Positions 18,081 through 26,916 of a stretch of DNA of 64,000 bases are shown here, in pieces; position 1 is the stretch's first letter, and each line of letters opens with the position of its first letter. Under the pieces are notes generated by a model. The model was not told the origin of the DNA. It did no database searches and was given only the letters and a program-made list of their open reading frames with translations. Origin of the DNA: RGIG7213 sp045545665 (lineage in GTDB: Bacteria; Bacillota; Clostridia; Oscillospirales; CAG-272); assembly GCA_045545665.1 (NCBI GenBank), contig JAZQBL010000013.1, positions 62,001 through 126,000 on the forward strand, in the 5' to 3' direction. The translations under genes were made by a program, and so were the position numbers.

Positions 18081-19271
18081 TCATTTTATCGAATATATAC
18101 CGCCTGCGCTGACGGTAACGTATCCGAGCATTTCAAGCTGAGTGAGGGTAAAAAGCACGTCAGCGAGTAAAAATTTATCAGAAACGAGTGCATCTGCCGA
18201 TGCAGGTCCCGTTTTCATAAGTTTTATATATACTTCCTTACTTACCCCGACAAGCTCATCGCTTCTGTCGATTGGTTCGGGATATTTTCCGAAGCTGTTC
18301 GGGTTTATCTTTTCCGCCGTTATCGGTTCAAATTCCGCAATATTTGACGGCATTTTATACAGTTTGCTTTTCATTTTCTCCAAAGCCACCGTTTCTGGAA
18401 ATACGCTTTCAAAATTCGCAAGTGCATCGTACGCCTCCGTCATCGGAAGTGCTCCGGTCTTGAGCAGATAATTACTGCCCTCGGCGTACGGATTCGTAAG
18501 CGTTCCCGGCACTGCGTAGACACGTCTGTTGAGATTTTTTGCGATCTCCGCAGTTATCAAGGCACCGCTTCCTATCGGCGCTTCGACGACGGCAAGCGCC
18601 TGCGACATTGCCGCTATAAGTCTGTTTCTTACGGGAAAATTGTCCGCCATCGGCTGAGTTCCGGGGAAGAACTCCGTCACGACCGCACCTGCGCCGTTTC
18701 CTATACGGTTGAACAAAGGTGCGTTTTCGGAAGGATACTGCACGTCAATACCCGAGCCCATAACGGCTACTGTTTTACCGTCTCCGTCAATAGCTCCCGT
18801 ATGCGCCATGGCATCTATCCCTCTTGCAATACCGCTTACGACGACACCGCCGCCCGATACTGTTTCAAATGCAAGTCTGTGCGCCGAACGTGCGCCGTCA
18901 CCGCTCATTTTCCTCGTACCGACTATTCCCACGTAAGGAAATACAGATGCTTTCGGAAGCTTGCCCTTGCAGAACAGCACAACAGGGGGATCTTCAAGGT
19001 CGTGAAGTCCGACCGGGTATTCATCATTTTCGCACGTTAAAATACTTATGCGCTTATTCAGACAGTATTCACAGACCTTTTCGGAATATTCGAGAGATTT
19101 TCCGAGAAGCGGCGAGATCTCGCTTACCGTAAAGCCTTTTTCAATATAATCGTTTTTTGATGCGCCGTATATCTTTTCCACAGTACCGAAAGCGGAAAGA
19201 AGTCTTTTGGGCAGAGTATGTCCCGCCTTGTACTTTCCCGCAAGCCATACGGCAAGTAAAATGTCGTCCAT
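18081..19271 (-). CDS. dprA: DNA-processing protein DprA
   Basis: 396 residues. DprA loads RecA on incoming single-stranded DNA during natural transformation. The Rossmann-like core shows VGIVGTRKMSGDGARSA, VVSGIARGIDAMAHTGAI, AVMGSGIDVQYPSEN and PVRNRLIAAMSQALAVVEA. The last 70 residues form a winged-helix (SADALVSDKFLLADVLFTLTQLEMLGYV). The start is the ATG at 19271 behind AAGGGGAATTTGT; the longer open frame overlapping the methyltransferase gene is not used. No competence uptake genes are seen nearby, and dprA-topA linkage is general in Firmicutes. Confidence 0.95.
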   Translation of the reverse strand: MDDILLAVWLAGKYKAGHTLPKRLLSAFGTVEKIYGASKNDYIEKGFTVSEISPLLGKSLEYSEKVCEYCLNKRISILTCENDEYPVGLHDLEDPPVVLFCKGKLPKASVFPYVGIVGTRKMSGDGARSAHRLAFETVSGGGVVVSGIARGIDAMAHTGAIDGDGKTVAVMGSGIDVQYPSENAPLFNRIGNGAGAVVTEFFPGTQPMADNFPVRNRLIAAMSQALAVVEAPIGSGALITAEIAKNLNRRVYAVPGTLTNPYAEGSNYLLKTGALPMTEAYDALANFESVFPETVALEKMKSKLYKMPSNIAEFEPITAEKINPNSFGKYPEPIDRSDELVGVSKEVYIKLMKTGPASADALVSDKFLLADVLFTLTQLEMLGYVTVSAGGIYSIK

Positions 19272-19282
19272 ACAAATTCCCC

Positions 19283-20104
19283 TTAACTGAAGCTTTTGCC
19301 CATCTCCCACATTATGATCGAGGCGGCAACAGCCGCATTCAACGATTCTGAATGCTCTTTTATCGGGATGATAACGCATCCGCTGCACAGAGATATAACG
19401 TCAGGTGAGAGCCCAGAGCCTTCGTTTCCTATAACAAACGCCGTTCTTTCATCTATCTTTACGTCCGTTATATCCGTGCTGTTTTGGTGAAGGGCTGCGG
19501 CGTATACCGAAAAATGTGCCCCCTTCAATTCTTTTATCGCTTGTTTGGTGTCCGCCACTATGATGTTTTGGCTGAAGGCTGCGCCCATTGCCCCTCTTTG
19601 CACCTTCGGGGAATATATATCGGCACAGTCGGGTGAGGCAATTATGAGTCCTATTCCGAATGCATAAGCGCTTCTTATGGCAGTACCCATATTTCCGGGG
19701 TCTCTTATGCTGTCGAGTATGACGATACCGCCCTTGATCCCGTTGCATAATGAATTATTATATATATTAACAAGTTTTTCGGAGCTGTCGGTTCGTTTAA
19801 ATACGCAGAGGATGCCGTCGGGTGCTTCCTCTCCGCTCATTTTCTTCATAACGTCGGCGCTTGTTTTATAAATCTCTGCATTTTCTCCGACCGTTTTGAA
19901 TATATTACCGCAAAACGCTTCGTTCTTTTCAAGAAAGGTATCCGTTACGAAAATGCTTTCGGCTTTCATATTTGCAAGCGAAGCTTCCTCTGCAAGCTTT
20001 TTTCCGCAAACGGTATATTCGCCGTATTCCTCACGGTATTTCTTTTGCAAAAGCTTTGATATACGGACAGCCTTCGGATTGTTTTTGCTCGTTATCTGTT
20101 CCAT
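19283..20104 (-). CDS. SpoU/TrmH-family RNA 2'-O-methyltransferase
   Basis: 273 residues. It is a SPOUT methyltransferase that methylates ribose in rRNA or tRNA. The N-terminal substrate-binding part is ITSKNNPKAVRISKLLQKKYREEYGEY with YTVCGKKLAEEA. The three SPOUT motifs are LDSIRDPGNMGTAIRSAYAF, FVIGNEGSGLSP and IPIKEHSESLNAAVAASIIMWE. The exact target (RlmB-like or other) cannot be told from sequence. It is the first gene of the long minus-strand operon and follows a good promoter. Confidence 0.9.
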   Translation of the reverse strand: MEQITSKNNPKAVRISKLLQKKYREEYGEYTVCGKKLAEEASLANMKAESIFVTDTFLEKNEAFCGNIFKTVGENAEIYKTSADVMKKMSGEEAPDGILCVFKRTDSSEKLVNIYNNSLCNGIKGGIVILDSIRDPGNMGTAIRSAYAFGIGLIIASPDCADIYSPKVQRGAMGAAFSQNIIVADTKQAIKELKGAHFSVYAAALHQNSTDITDVKIDERTAFVIGNEGSGLSPDVISLCSGCVIIPIKEHSESLNAAVAASIIMWEMGKSFS

Positions 20105-20136
20105 AACTACCCCTGTGACATTATAGAATAATTAAT

Positions 20137-20165
20137 ATAATATCATACGTAAAATATTTTTTCAA
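20137..20165 (-). promoter_or_regulatory. sigma-A promoter of the long housekeeping operon
   Basis: On the minus strand TTGAAA (20165-20160), a 17-base spacer and TATTAT (20142-20137), 32 bases before the methyltransferase ATG. It likely drives the co-directional block down to leuS. Confidence 0.65.
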
Positions 20166-20250
20166 GTGCAAACTAAATTTTTACATATTGCACATAAAAA
20201 TTTTTCTTTTATTTTCCCACCCTTATTTTGTTAAAACGGCAAAAAACTTA

Positions 20251-20279
20251 TTGACAACCGCATAAATGTATGTTAAAAT
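20251..20279 (+). promoter_or_regulatory. sigma-A promoter of the ABC-F gene
   Basis: TTGACA (20251-20256), a 17-base spacer and TAAAAT (20274-20279) with an upstream TG. The leader is only about 40 bases, so there is no room for the attenuators often found before ABC-F resistance genes. Confidence 0.8.
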
Positions 20280-20326
20280 AACATAACTTGTATTTTTTTA
20301 TATTAATATTGAGGTTAGTTATATAG

Positions 20327-21910
20327 ATGATATCAACGAACGACGTTTCCTTGCAATACGGCGGCAGAGTGCTTTTTTCGGGTGCGGATCTCGTATTCAC
20401 AAAAGGCAACTGCTACGGTATTATCGGCGCAAACGGTGCCGGAAAATCCACATTTTTGAAAATACTTTCCGGGGAGGTTGAGCCGTCAAGCGGCACTGTA
20501 ACGGTATCCCCCGGCGAAAGAATATCAATCCTAAAGCAGGACCACTTTGCTTTTGACGAATACACCGTAATAAGAACGGTGCTTATGGGAAACCCCGAGC
20601 TTTGCGAGATCGAAGACGAAAAAGAAGCTCTTTATTCGAAGGAAGAAATGACGGACGAGGACGGCATGCGTCTTTGTGAGCTTGAAACAAGATACGCCGA
20701 GCTTGACGGATATTCCGCCGAAAGCGAAGCGGAGATACTTCTGAACGCTCTCGGTATTCCGAACGACCTTCACTACTCTTTGATGAAGGACTTAAACGGC
20801 GATCAGAAAGTGAAAATACTGCTTGCACAGGCACTTTTCGGTTCTCCCGACATACTTCTTATGGACGAGCCGACGAACCATCTTGATTTAAAAACGATAG
20901 CCTGGCTTGAAGATTTTCTCGTCGATCTGCACAGCGTCGTCATCGTCGTATCGCACGACCGTCACTTTTTAAACAACGTCTGCACGCACACAGTCGACGT
21001 TGATTTCGGCAAGATAACGATGACAGTCGGCGGCTACGACTTCTGGTATGAATACACTCAGATACGTCAAAGACAGATGAGAGAACAAAACAAAAAAGCC
21101 GAGCTTAAAGCAGCCGAACTTAAAGAATTTATCGCGCGCTTTTCTGCAAACGCTTCGAAATCGAAGCAGGCAACGAGCAGAAAAAAGCTTCTCGACTCGC
21201 TCGACTTTGCACAAATGCCCGTATCTTCAAGACGTTTTCCGTACGTTGCCTTCAAGCCCGAAAGAGAAGCGGGAAAGGATATGCTTACCGTTGACGGTAT
21301 AACGGCCGAAGTCGGCGGAAAGACGGTTCTTGACAACGTAAGCTTCACTCTGCGTCCGTGCGAAAAGGTCGCTTTCGTAGGCGATCCCGTTTCCATAACA
21401 ACGTTTTTCAAGATAATAAGCGGTGAGCTTACACCGTCATCGGGTACATATAAGTGGGGCGTTACGACGTCACAGTCGTATATGCCGTCGGACAACTCCG
21501 AATACTTTGACGGACACACCGAAAACCTGATAGACTGGATAAGAAACTGCAGTGATCTCATTTACGAAGCAGACGTAAGGAGCTGGCTTGGCAGAATGCT
21601 CTTTTCCGGTGACGAAGCACTCAAAAGCGTCGGCGTTCTTTCAGGAGGAGAAAGAGTGCGCTGTATGCTTTGCAAAATGATGCTTTCCGGAGCAAACGTT
21701 CTCATCCTTGACGAACCGACGAACCACCTTGACCTTGAATCCATTGCGGCGCTTAACGACGGACTTATCCGTTATCCGCAAACCGTTCTGTTTACCTCTC
21801 ACGACCACCAGTTCGTACAAACTATAGCAAACAGAATAATTGATCTTACCCCCGGCAGCTTCTACGACAAAGCAACGACGTACGATGAGTATGCCGCGGA
21901 AATGCTGTAA
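20327..21910 (+). CDS. ABC-F family ATPase (YkpA/YbiT-like)
   Basis: 527 residues with two nucleotide-binding domains and no membrane part. ABC-F proteins act on the ribosome E site in translation or antibiotic protection. Domain 1 has Walker A GANGAGKSTFLKIL near residue 36 and Walker B ILLMDEPTNHLDL; its signature is LNGDQKVKILLAQAL instead of LSGGQ. The linker near residues 250-300 is charged (RQRQMREQNKKAELKAAELK). Domain 2 has a full LSGGERVRCMLCKMML and LILDEPTNHLDLES, but its Walker A reads VGDPVSITTFF, with no lysine. Related clostridial proteins also have altered second P-loops, so this is likely subfamily-specific, not damage. Ribosome site GAGG is 12 bases from the ATG. Confidence 0.9.
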   Translation: MISTNDVSLQYGGRVLFSGADLVFTKGNCYGIIGANGAGKSTFLKILSGEVEPSSGTVTVSPGERISILKQDHFAFDEYTVIRTVLMGNPELCEIEDEKEALYSKEEMTDEDGMRLCELETRYAELDGYSAESEAEILLNALGIPNDLHYSLMKDLNGDQKVKILLAQALFGSPDILLMDEPTNHLDLKTIAWLEDFLVDLHSVVIVVSHDRHFLNNVCTHTVDVDFGKITMTVGGYDFWYEYTQIRQRQMREQNKKAELKAAELKEFIARFSANASKSKQATSRKKLLDSLDFAQMPVSSRRFPYVAFKPEREAGKDMLTVDGITAEVGGKTVLDNVSFTLRPCEKVAFVGDPVSITTFFKIISGELTPSSGTYKWGVTTSQSYMPSDNSEYFDGHTENLIDWIRNCSDLIYEADVRSWLGRMLFSGDEALKSVGVLSGGERVRCMLCKMMLSGANVLILDEPTNHLDLESIAALNDGLIRYPQTVLFTSHDHQFVQTIANRIIDLTPGSFYDKATTYDEYAAEML

Positions 21911-21963
21911 AAGAGGTATGTTCTGTTTCTTTTACGACAATTATTTGAAATTTGGAGATAGAA

Positions 21964-22782
21964 ATGTACAGTATAAGCGAATTCATTGACCGCGCTGTAT
22001 CCCTCGAAACGACCATAAAGCTGTGCGACGAATTATTTTCGGAAATGAAAAACAGCTTTAGCAGGATCCCGGAGGAGCGCGAACCGAGACTCTCGGATTT
22101 TTCAAGAAAGACGTATTTTTACCGCATAGAGAGCTATAAATTCTCTATATTAGGAATAATCGCCGCTGTTATAATATCGACGGCGCTGTATTTTACAAGC
22201 GATATGTACGGCTTCGACCCGCAGATTCCCTGCCTTTTGGTGTTGCTGCTCGGAGCTTCCCTCGGGCTTATCGTTATGGCTTTCCGCAGAAACAAGGAAA
22301 AATTGATGCAAAAACGTGCAATGACCCTGTACAAAAACGCGCTTGATGATTATTACGCAAAGCACAAGCTTGACACGTTTACGGCTTCAATGAGAAGCGC
22401 AAATATTCTTTCGAGCTGCGAAAACAAACTGCTTGATCTCAAAAACGAGACTTTTGCGCTGTTGGGCAAAGCTTACGAAAAAGAAGCCGTGCCTATGAGA
22501 GCGAGAAACTTCAAGGTGATGTGCGCCGCACTCGTGCGCTCTTCAAAGGAAACGGAGCATCAAACGGTAAAGGACGTTTTAATGAAGCTTGACGAAAACG
22601 ATTACAAGCTTTCAAAATACGACTCGCTTTGCGAAAACGTAAAGAAAGTTACACAGCAGACGTGCTCGAATATGACCTCGGACGACCGCTATACGGAAAT
22701 GGAAGAGGTTATAGACGACATAATTAAAAATTGTTCGGAGCAAAATGAAAAAATAAAATTATTTTTAAATCAAGAAAGGTAG
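21964..22782 (+). CDS. Unknown protein with two membrane segments
   Basis: 272 residues, not recognised. A short cytoplasmic N-terminus (YSISEFIDRAVSLETTIKLC) is followed by two hydrophobic segments near residues 62-78 and 84-102, then a basic RRNKEKLMQKR stop and a long charged helical C-terminal region containing LKNETFALLGKAYEKE and DENDYKLSKYDSLCENVKK. Cytoplasmic coiled-coil character is likely. The start is ATG 21964 behind GGAGATAGAA; a TTG 12 bases upstream is less likely. It lies 53 bases after the ABC-F gene and 5 bases before the secreted hydrolase gene, so it is probably co-transcribed with one or both. Confidence 0.8.
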   Translation: MYSISEFIDRAVSLETTIKLCDELFSEMKNSFSRIPEEREPRLSDFSRKTYFYRIESYKFSILGIIAAVIISTALYFTSDMYGFDPQIPCLLVLLLGASLGLIVMAFRRNKEKLMQKRAMTLYKNALDDYYAKHKLDTFTASMRSANILSSCENKLLDLKNETFALLGKAYEKEAVPMRARNFKVMCAALVRSSKETEHQTVKDVLMKLDENDYKLSKYDSLCENVKKVTQQTCSNMTSDDRYTEMEEVIDDIIKNCSEQNEKIKLFLNQER

Positions 22783-22787
22783 TACTT

Positions 22788-24017
22788 ATGAAAAATTTTT
22801 TTTCCAAAGCAACAGCCCTTTTGATCGTAGCAACACTCATTTTGTGTGCGTTGCCGCTTTCAGCATTCGCAGCAGATGCGAACTGCCCCATCATCTTCCT
22901 TCCCGGTGTAATGGGTAGCCGCCTGTACACGTCCGACAAAGTATTTAACGATTTCACACGCGTTTGGGATCCCTCGATCTTCTTCATCACAAACTTTGCC
23001 GAACAGCTTAAGACAAAGACACTTTACGCAGCACCTCCCGTAAACGCAAATGACCCCGACGTTAAAAGAGAATACGGTACTTTAGACACTTATAAAAACA
23101 TCATAGACGCTCTTTGCGAAGCATTCCCCGAAAGAGAAGTTTACTTCTTCTCCTACGATTTCAGACAGAGCAACAAGGATTCTGCCGAAAAGCTCAACGC
23201 TTTCATTACAGAATCGGGATTTGACAAGGTCGATCTTATTTCCCACAGTATGGGCGGTCTTGTAGTTGCCAACTACGTTGATATGTTCGGTTTTGACTGT
23301 GTCAACAAGATGGTCTCCTGCGGAACACCTTACATGGGTTCAGCCCAGATGCTCAACATCGCGTTCGGTGAAGATCTTCTTGCTACAAAATACTCCGAAG
23401 GAATCGAAGGAATACTCCTTCAGATAGCTGACTGCATCGTTTCCGGTCCTTTGGGAGTTGACAGAGAACTCCGCACGTCCCTCCGTGCATGTGCTGAGCT
23501 TCTTCCCTATCAGGCAAGTGTTAAACAAGAGCCGATGATGAAGTACATAGGCAACCAGTCAAGCCTTATCAAGCCGATATTCCTCTATATGCCCACAAGC
23601 CTTAATACGTATAAGACGCTCTGCAACGACCTTTTCGGTGAAGAAATGTACACCGAGGCTTCAGCGGTACAGAACAACCTGTACAAGAACGTATACGGCG
23701 ATATCCTCGCATACGACGGTGCATACTTCGTTGTAGGTGCTGAACAGTCAACGATCAAAACGATATTCTACAGCGGTGAGGGCGACAAGCTTAACGCTGA
23801 CAGACTCAAGCACACATCAGGTGACGACACCGTAACGTTTGAATCTGCAACGATGCTCGGAGCAATGCTTAAGATCGATTCATCACGTTACTGCGTACAG
23901 CCGACAACACACGGCGGCACGGCAGGCAGTGAAAAGACGGAAGCTTCCGCACTTTGCATTGAATACGTAATAGACGTTCTTGCAGACGGCGTTTCCGACG
24001 TTTCATCCGCAGCATAA
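22788..24017 (+). CDS. Secreted lipase/acyltransferase-like alpha/beta hydrolase
   Basis: 409 residues with an N-terminal signal peptide (KATALLIVATLILCALPLSAFAADA). The opening CPIIFLPGVMGSRLY, FFSYDFRQSN and the nucleophile elbow DLISHSMGGLVVANYVD match the LCAT/lipase-like group of alpha/beta hydrolases; the serine is in SHSMGG near residue 150. A catalytic Asp is plausible in TSGDDTVTFESA and a His in QPTTHGGTAGSE. It is predicted to hydrolyse lipid or ester substrates outside the cell. The ribosome site is AGAAAGGTAGTACTT. It follows the unknown membrane gene by 5 bases. Codon choice (many C- and G-ending codons) resembles that of groEL, suggesting good expression. Confidence 0.85.
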   Translation: MKNFFSKATALLIVATLILCALPLSAFAADANCPIIFLPGVMGSRLYTSDKVFNDFTRVWDPSIFFITNFAEQLKTKTLYAAPPVNANDPDVKREYGTLDTYKNIIDALCEAFPEREVYFFSYDFRQSNKDSAEKLNAFITESGFDKVDLISHSMGGLVVANYVDMFGFDCVNKMVSCGTPYMGSAQMLNIAFGEDLLATKYSEGIEGILLQIADCIVSGPLGVDRELRTSLRACAELLPYQASVKQEPMMKYIGNQSSLIKPIFLYMPTSLNTYKTLCNDLFGEEMYTEASAVQNNLYKNVYGDILAYDGAYFVVGAEQSTIKTIFYSGEGDKLNADRLKHTSGDDTVTFESATMLGAMLKIDSSRYCVQPTTHGGTAGSEKTEASALCIEYVIDVLADGVSDVSSAA

Positions 24018-24022
24018 TCAAC

Positions 24023-24067
24023 TTTCGCAAAGCGAAAATATCACGCTGACTTTAGTCAGCATATCAC
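24023..24067. repeat. Short-hairpin repeat cluster with ATATCAC spacers
   Basis: TTTCGC-aaa-GCGAAA, then ATATCAC, then GCTGAC-ttta-GTCAGC, then ATATCAC again. Two perfect short hairpins share the same 7-base spacer. The same spacer in reverse (GTGATAT) joins similar hairpins at 28404-28530. It lies between the hydrolase stop and its terminator. Confidence 0.65.
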
Positions 24068-24082
24068 TGAACAGACAAAAAG

Positions 24083-24125
24083 AAGAGAAGACTCGTTAAA
24101 ACATACGAATCTTCTCTTTTTTTGT
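24083..24125 (+). terminator. Rho-independent terminator after the hydrolase
   Basis: AAGAGAAGAcTCG / CGAaTCTTCTCTT arms around TTAAAACATA, followed by TTTTTTG. The position 66 bases after the hydrolase stop fits termination of the plus-strand cluster. Confidence 0.8.
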
Positions 24126-24126
24126 T

Positions 24127-24222
24127 GTTAGTGGGGCACTGCCCGACTGCATTTGTACATACAAATGCGATGCCGGTTCTAACACACTTTGCTTTTATAT
24201 GTTAGAATAAAACTTCGCTAAC
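24127..24222. other. Non-coding stretch of nested inverted repeats
   Basis: Two modules each bounded by GTTAG and CTAAC. The first (24127-24183) nests GGCA/TGCC and an 8-bp perfect hairpin GCATTTGT-acat-ACAAATGC; the second (24201-24222) is a short GTTAG...CTAAC loop. No open frame or known RNA family is recognised. It lies after the terminator and before the end of the convergent tagD-like gene. Confidence 0.45.
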
Positions 24223-24268
24223 ACCATTACACTTTCCTCTGTCGGGGTATTTTCGGTATGATATTACG

Positions 24269-24685
24269 TTATTTTGTAAGTTCCGCAAGTGTTTTCTTCA
24301 AAAGCGTTGATGACGTACCCGTAGTATAAGGAAAGTAAATTATCTCAACGCCGAACGGTTTGAATTTTTCTTCAAGCTCGTTGAAAAGCGGTGAACCTTT
24401 CCAATCGTCTCCGACGAACATACGGTCGAATTTATGCTCCTGCCAAGCGGCAAATTTATCTCTGTGGGTCTGAGGCACGACACGGTCCACGTATTTTATC
24501 GCTTCCACTATCTGTACTCTTTCCTCGTATGATATTACCGGAGTTTTGTTTTTATACTGCTTTACAAGCTCGTCCGTGCTCACACCGACGATAAGATAGT
24601 CGCACATTTCCTTTGCCCTTTTTAAAATATTGAGATGTCCTATATGGAATAAGTCAAATACGCCTGTTGTGTAACCGATAACCAT
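24269..24685 (-). CDS. tagD: Glycerol-3-phosphate cytidylyltransferase-type enzyme
   Basis: 138-residue cytidylyltransferase. It makes CDP-glycerol from CTP and glycerol-3-phosphate for teichoic-acid-like polymers. The nucleotide-binding motif is GVFDLFHIGHLNILKRAKE, followed by LIVGVSTDEL and the end motif TTGTSSTLLKK, where TagD usually has RTxGISTT. The change in that last motif leaves some room for another alcohol-phosphate substrate. It is the last gene of a three-gene minus-strand operon with a CDP-glycerol glycerophosphotransferase 13 bases upstream, which supports the assignment. Confidence 0.88.
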   Translation of the reverse strand: MVIGYTTGVFDLFHIGHLNILKRAKEMCDYLIVGVSTDELVKQYKNKTPVISYEERVQIVEAIKYVDRVVPQTHRDKFAAWQEHKFDRMFVGDDWKGSPLFNELEEKFKPFGVEIIYFPYTTGTSSTLLKKTLAELTK

Positions 24686-24698
24686 ATCAACTATTTCC

Positions 24699-25853
24699 TT
24701 ACTTTGTTATTTTTTCTATAATTTCAGCAACTCGTTCGCACGCGCGTCCGTCTTCAAAGTTACCGATGTTTTCAAGAAATTCTTCCGCTTTTGCCGTATA
24801 TTTTTCCGCTTCCATATTTAAGATGCACTCTGACAGCTCACTGTTTGTAAGCGCATAAGGAAACGGCAGATCTTTTATATCAAAATAGAACCCTCTTTCC
24901 GAGGAAAGATACTTTTCCATATCCGGTACGTACAATACACACGGCATCTTGCGCACCGCCATATCGAACATACACGAGGAATAGTCTGTTATAAGCATAT
25001 CGCAGGAAGCGACAAGCTCTTGCATATCGGGATAAAACGTAGCATCGTATGCACCGTTGCAGGGGGGCGTTACCTCCTTTGCGACGTTCGGATGAAGCCT
25101 GTACATAAACGCCCATTTTTCGTTTGTCTTTTCTTCAAGGGCATCAAGGATGCCTTGTGCATCTATTCCGTGAAGCTCATCACAGTCGCCGTCACGGAAA
25201 GTAGGTGCGTACAAAACCGTCTTTTTTTCTTCATCGAAGCCAAAAAACGAGGAAACTTTCTTTCTTATCGGCAAATTATCTTTGAAAAATATATCGCTCC
25301 TCGGCGTACCGCTGTCAAGCACCTCGCCGTCGTACCAGAACGAATTTTTGAATATATCACTGCTGAATCTGCAGCCCGAGATTATAAGATCGCACTTTTT
25401 GGAATCTTCTTTTGAATTCAGAACGTAATCCTCTCCAAGCGCCTCGGCGGCATCGCCCTCTATCTTTTTAAGCCGCAAAGAGCTGTGCCAAGTTTGCAGA
25501 TAAAACTGACCTTTTCTTTTATTGAAGTAATGGATCTTTCCCGTTCTTATATTTGAAATGATGATCTTTGCGGTTGAAATTTCCTTAAGATACTGTATCG
25601 AAAAATACGGAACGCATCTTACGCCGTCGGGAAGTCCCTCCGGCTTTTTTTTCTGTGAATCGTACACCCATACGATATCGTATTTGCCGGGATACTTTTC
25701 GCAAAGGTATTCCGCAATATATTTCGGACTGTCGCCAAAGCCTTTAAAAACGCTGTTCCATGCAATTATTTTATTCTTTTTTATCGGGTAAAGGCGATAA
25801 AGCGCCATATAAAATTCGTGACGCAACTGTTTTATTTTCGCAAGCATATTCAT
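24699..25853 (-). CDS. CDP-glycerol glycerophosphotransferase family protein
   Basis: 384 residues of the TagB/TagF-type family that adds glycerol phosphate units to a wall polymer. Marks: KIIAWNSVFKGFGDSPKYI, the catalytic His in LQTWHSSLRLKKIEGD, VLYAPTFRDG, RLHPNV and DMLITDYSSCMFDMAV. There is no N-terminal glycosyltransferase domain, so it is closer to TagB-size than TagF-size enzymes. The start overlaps the upstream glycosyltransferase stop by 4 bases. The protein is soluble but is likely to bind the inner membrane face. Confidence 0.92.
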   Translation of the reverse strand: MNMLAKIKQLRHEFYMALYRLYPIKKNKIIAWNSVFKGFGDSPKYIAEYLCEKYPGKYDIVWVYDSQKKKPEGLPDGVRCVPYFSIQYLKEISTAKIIISNIRTGKIHYFNKRKGQFYLQTWHSSLRLKKIEGDAAEALGEDYVLNSKEDSKKCDLIISGCRFSSDIFKNSFWYDGEVLDSGTPRSDIFFKDNLPIRKKVSSFFGFDEEKKTVLYAPTFRDGDCDELHGIDAQGILDALEEKTNEKWAFMYRLHPNVAKEVTPPCNGAYDATFYPDMQELVASCDMLITDYSSCMFDMAVRKMPCVLYVPDMEKYLSSERGFYFDIKDLPFPYALTNSELSECILNMEAEKYTAKAEEFLENIGNFEDGRACERVAEIIEKITK

Positions 25854-26887
25854 CTTTCGTACTTGATAAGATACGCAGCCTTTCTGAAAATTCTTATGAA
25901 AATATTGTATTTATGAGTTGAAACAAACGACGAAAGCTTCGGTGATATCATCGTAAGGTCGAAATAATATCTTTCATCGGGTGACAGAGAATCTTTGTAC
26001 GCTTTTGTCTTTTTATAATCCGGTATGCGCTGTTTGACGCTTTTTTTCACGTCGTAAAGCTTGCATATCTCCTCTTTTTCAAAATCGGAAAGGCACGTAT
26101 ATAATATATTTGCTCCGCTCATAACCAAAAACTTACAGTCAACTGCATATTTGAATTTTTCGTAAAGTCCTTTTTTTACGCAGTCGTCAAAAATTTTGTC
26201 AGTAAGAGGTATACGCTCGTACCTTCTTTTGTCCTTTTTGTTTCTCGTTGTTGAATTGGGGCTTTGATAATAGTAATAAAACGCACCTTTTGTCTTGCTT
26301 ATTTTCTTTGCACAGAGTCCCGAAATAAAGTTGAAGTGCGCATCTTCAAAGAAAAGCTTTTCGGGAAAAAACAGCTCGTTTTCCAAAAGGAAAGAGCGTT
26401 TGTATATTCTCGTCCAGAACATACCGTATTTTTTTAAAAACGCTGTCGTTTTTTCCTCGTTCATTTCGCCGACGTCATCCTGCGTATACTGCAAAAACAC
26501 TTCGTCTTGCACACCTTCATCGGTGAAAACACAGTAGTCTCCGCCCGAAAGATCTGCCCCGTTTGCATTTTCATAAAGGGCACGGCACATATCGTTATGT
26601 ATAAAATCATCGCTGTCGACAAAGGCGATATATTCGCCCTTCGCCTCTCTTATACCGACGTTTCGCGCGCCGCCCTGACGAAGATTTTCGGGCAGATATA
26701 TGCCGCGGAATTTATCCGGATACTTTTCGGTATACTGTCTTATTATTTCAGGGCTGTTGTCCGTTGATCTGTCATCTATTGCAATGATCTCCGTTTCTTG
26801 CAGCGTTTGTGATATGCAGCTGTCGAAGCATCGGTGCAAATACGCCGACGTATTGTGTACCGGGATAACAATACTGACTTTTACCAT
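25850..26887 (-). CDS. Family 2 glycosyltransferase
   Basis: 345 residues. The GT-A fold starts VKVSIVIPVHNTSAYLHRCF and includes IIAIDDRSTDNSPEII, RQGGARNVGIREAKGEYIAF and the metal-binding VDSDDF. It transfers a sugar in cell-surface polymer synthesis; the specific sugar cannot be read. The C-terminal 130 residues are basic (TRNKKDKRRYERIP) and may contact membrane or acceptor. It is the first gene of the operon with the CDP-glycerol enzymes. Confidence 0.92.
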   Translation of the reverse strand: MVKVSIVIPVHNTSAYLHRCFDSCISQTLQETEIIAIDDRSTDNSPEIIRQYTEKYPDKFRGIYLPENLRQGGARNVGIREAKGEYIAFVDSDDFIHNDMCRALYENANGADLSGGDYCVFTDEGVQDEVFLQYTQDDVGEMNEEKTTAFLKKYGMFWTRIYKRSFLLENELFFPEKLFFEDAHFNFISGLCAKKISKTKGAFYYYYQSPNSTTRNKKDKRRYERIPLTDKIFDDCVKKGLYEKFKYAVDCKFLVMSGANILYTCLSDFEKEEICKLYDVKKSVKQRIPDYKKTKAYKDSLSPDERYYFDLTMISPKLSSFVSTHKYNIFIRIFRKAAYLIKYER

Positions 26888-26916
26888 TTTCCCTCCGAAA
26901 TGCAGTTATTAAATTC

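Noticed and set aside
20280..20326. Attenuator leader for the ABC-F gene
   Set aside because: The leader is about 40 bases with no leader peptide or paired stems.
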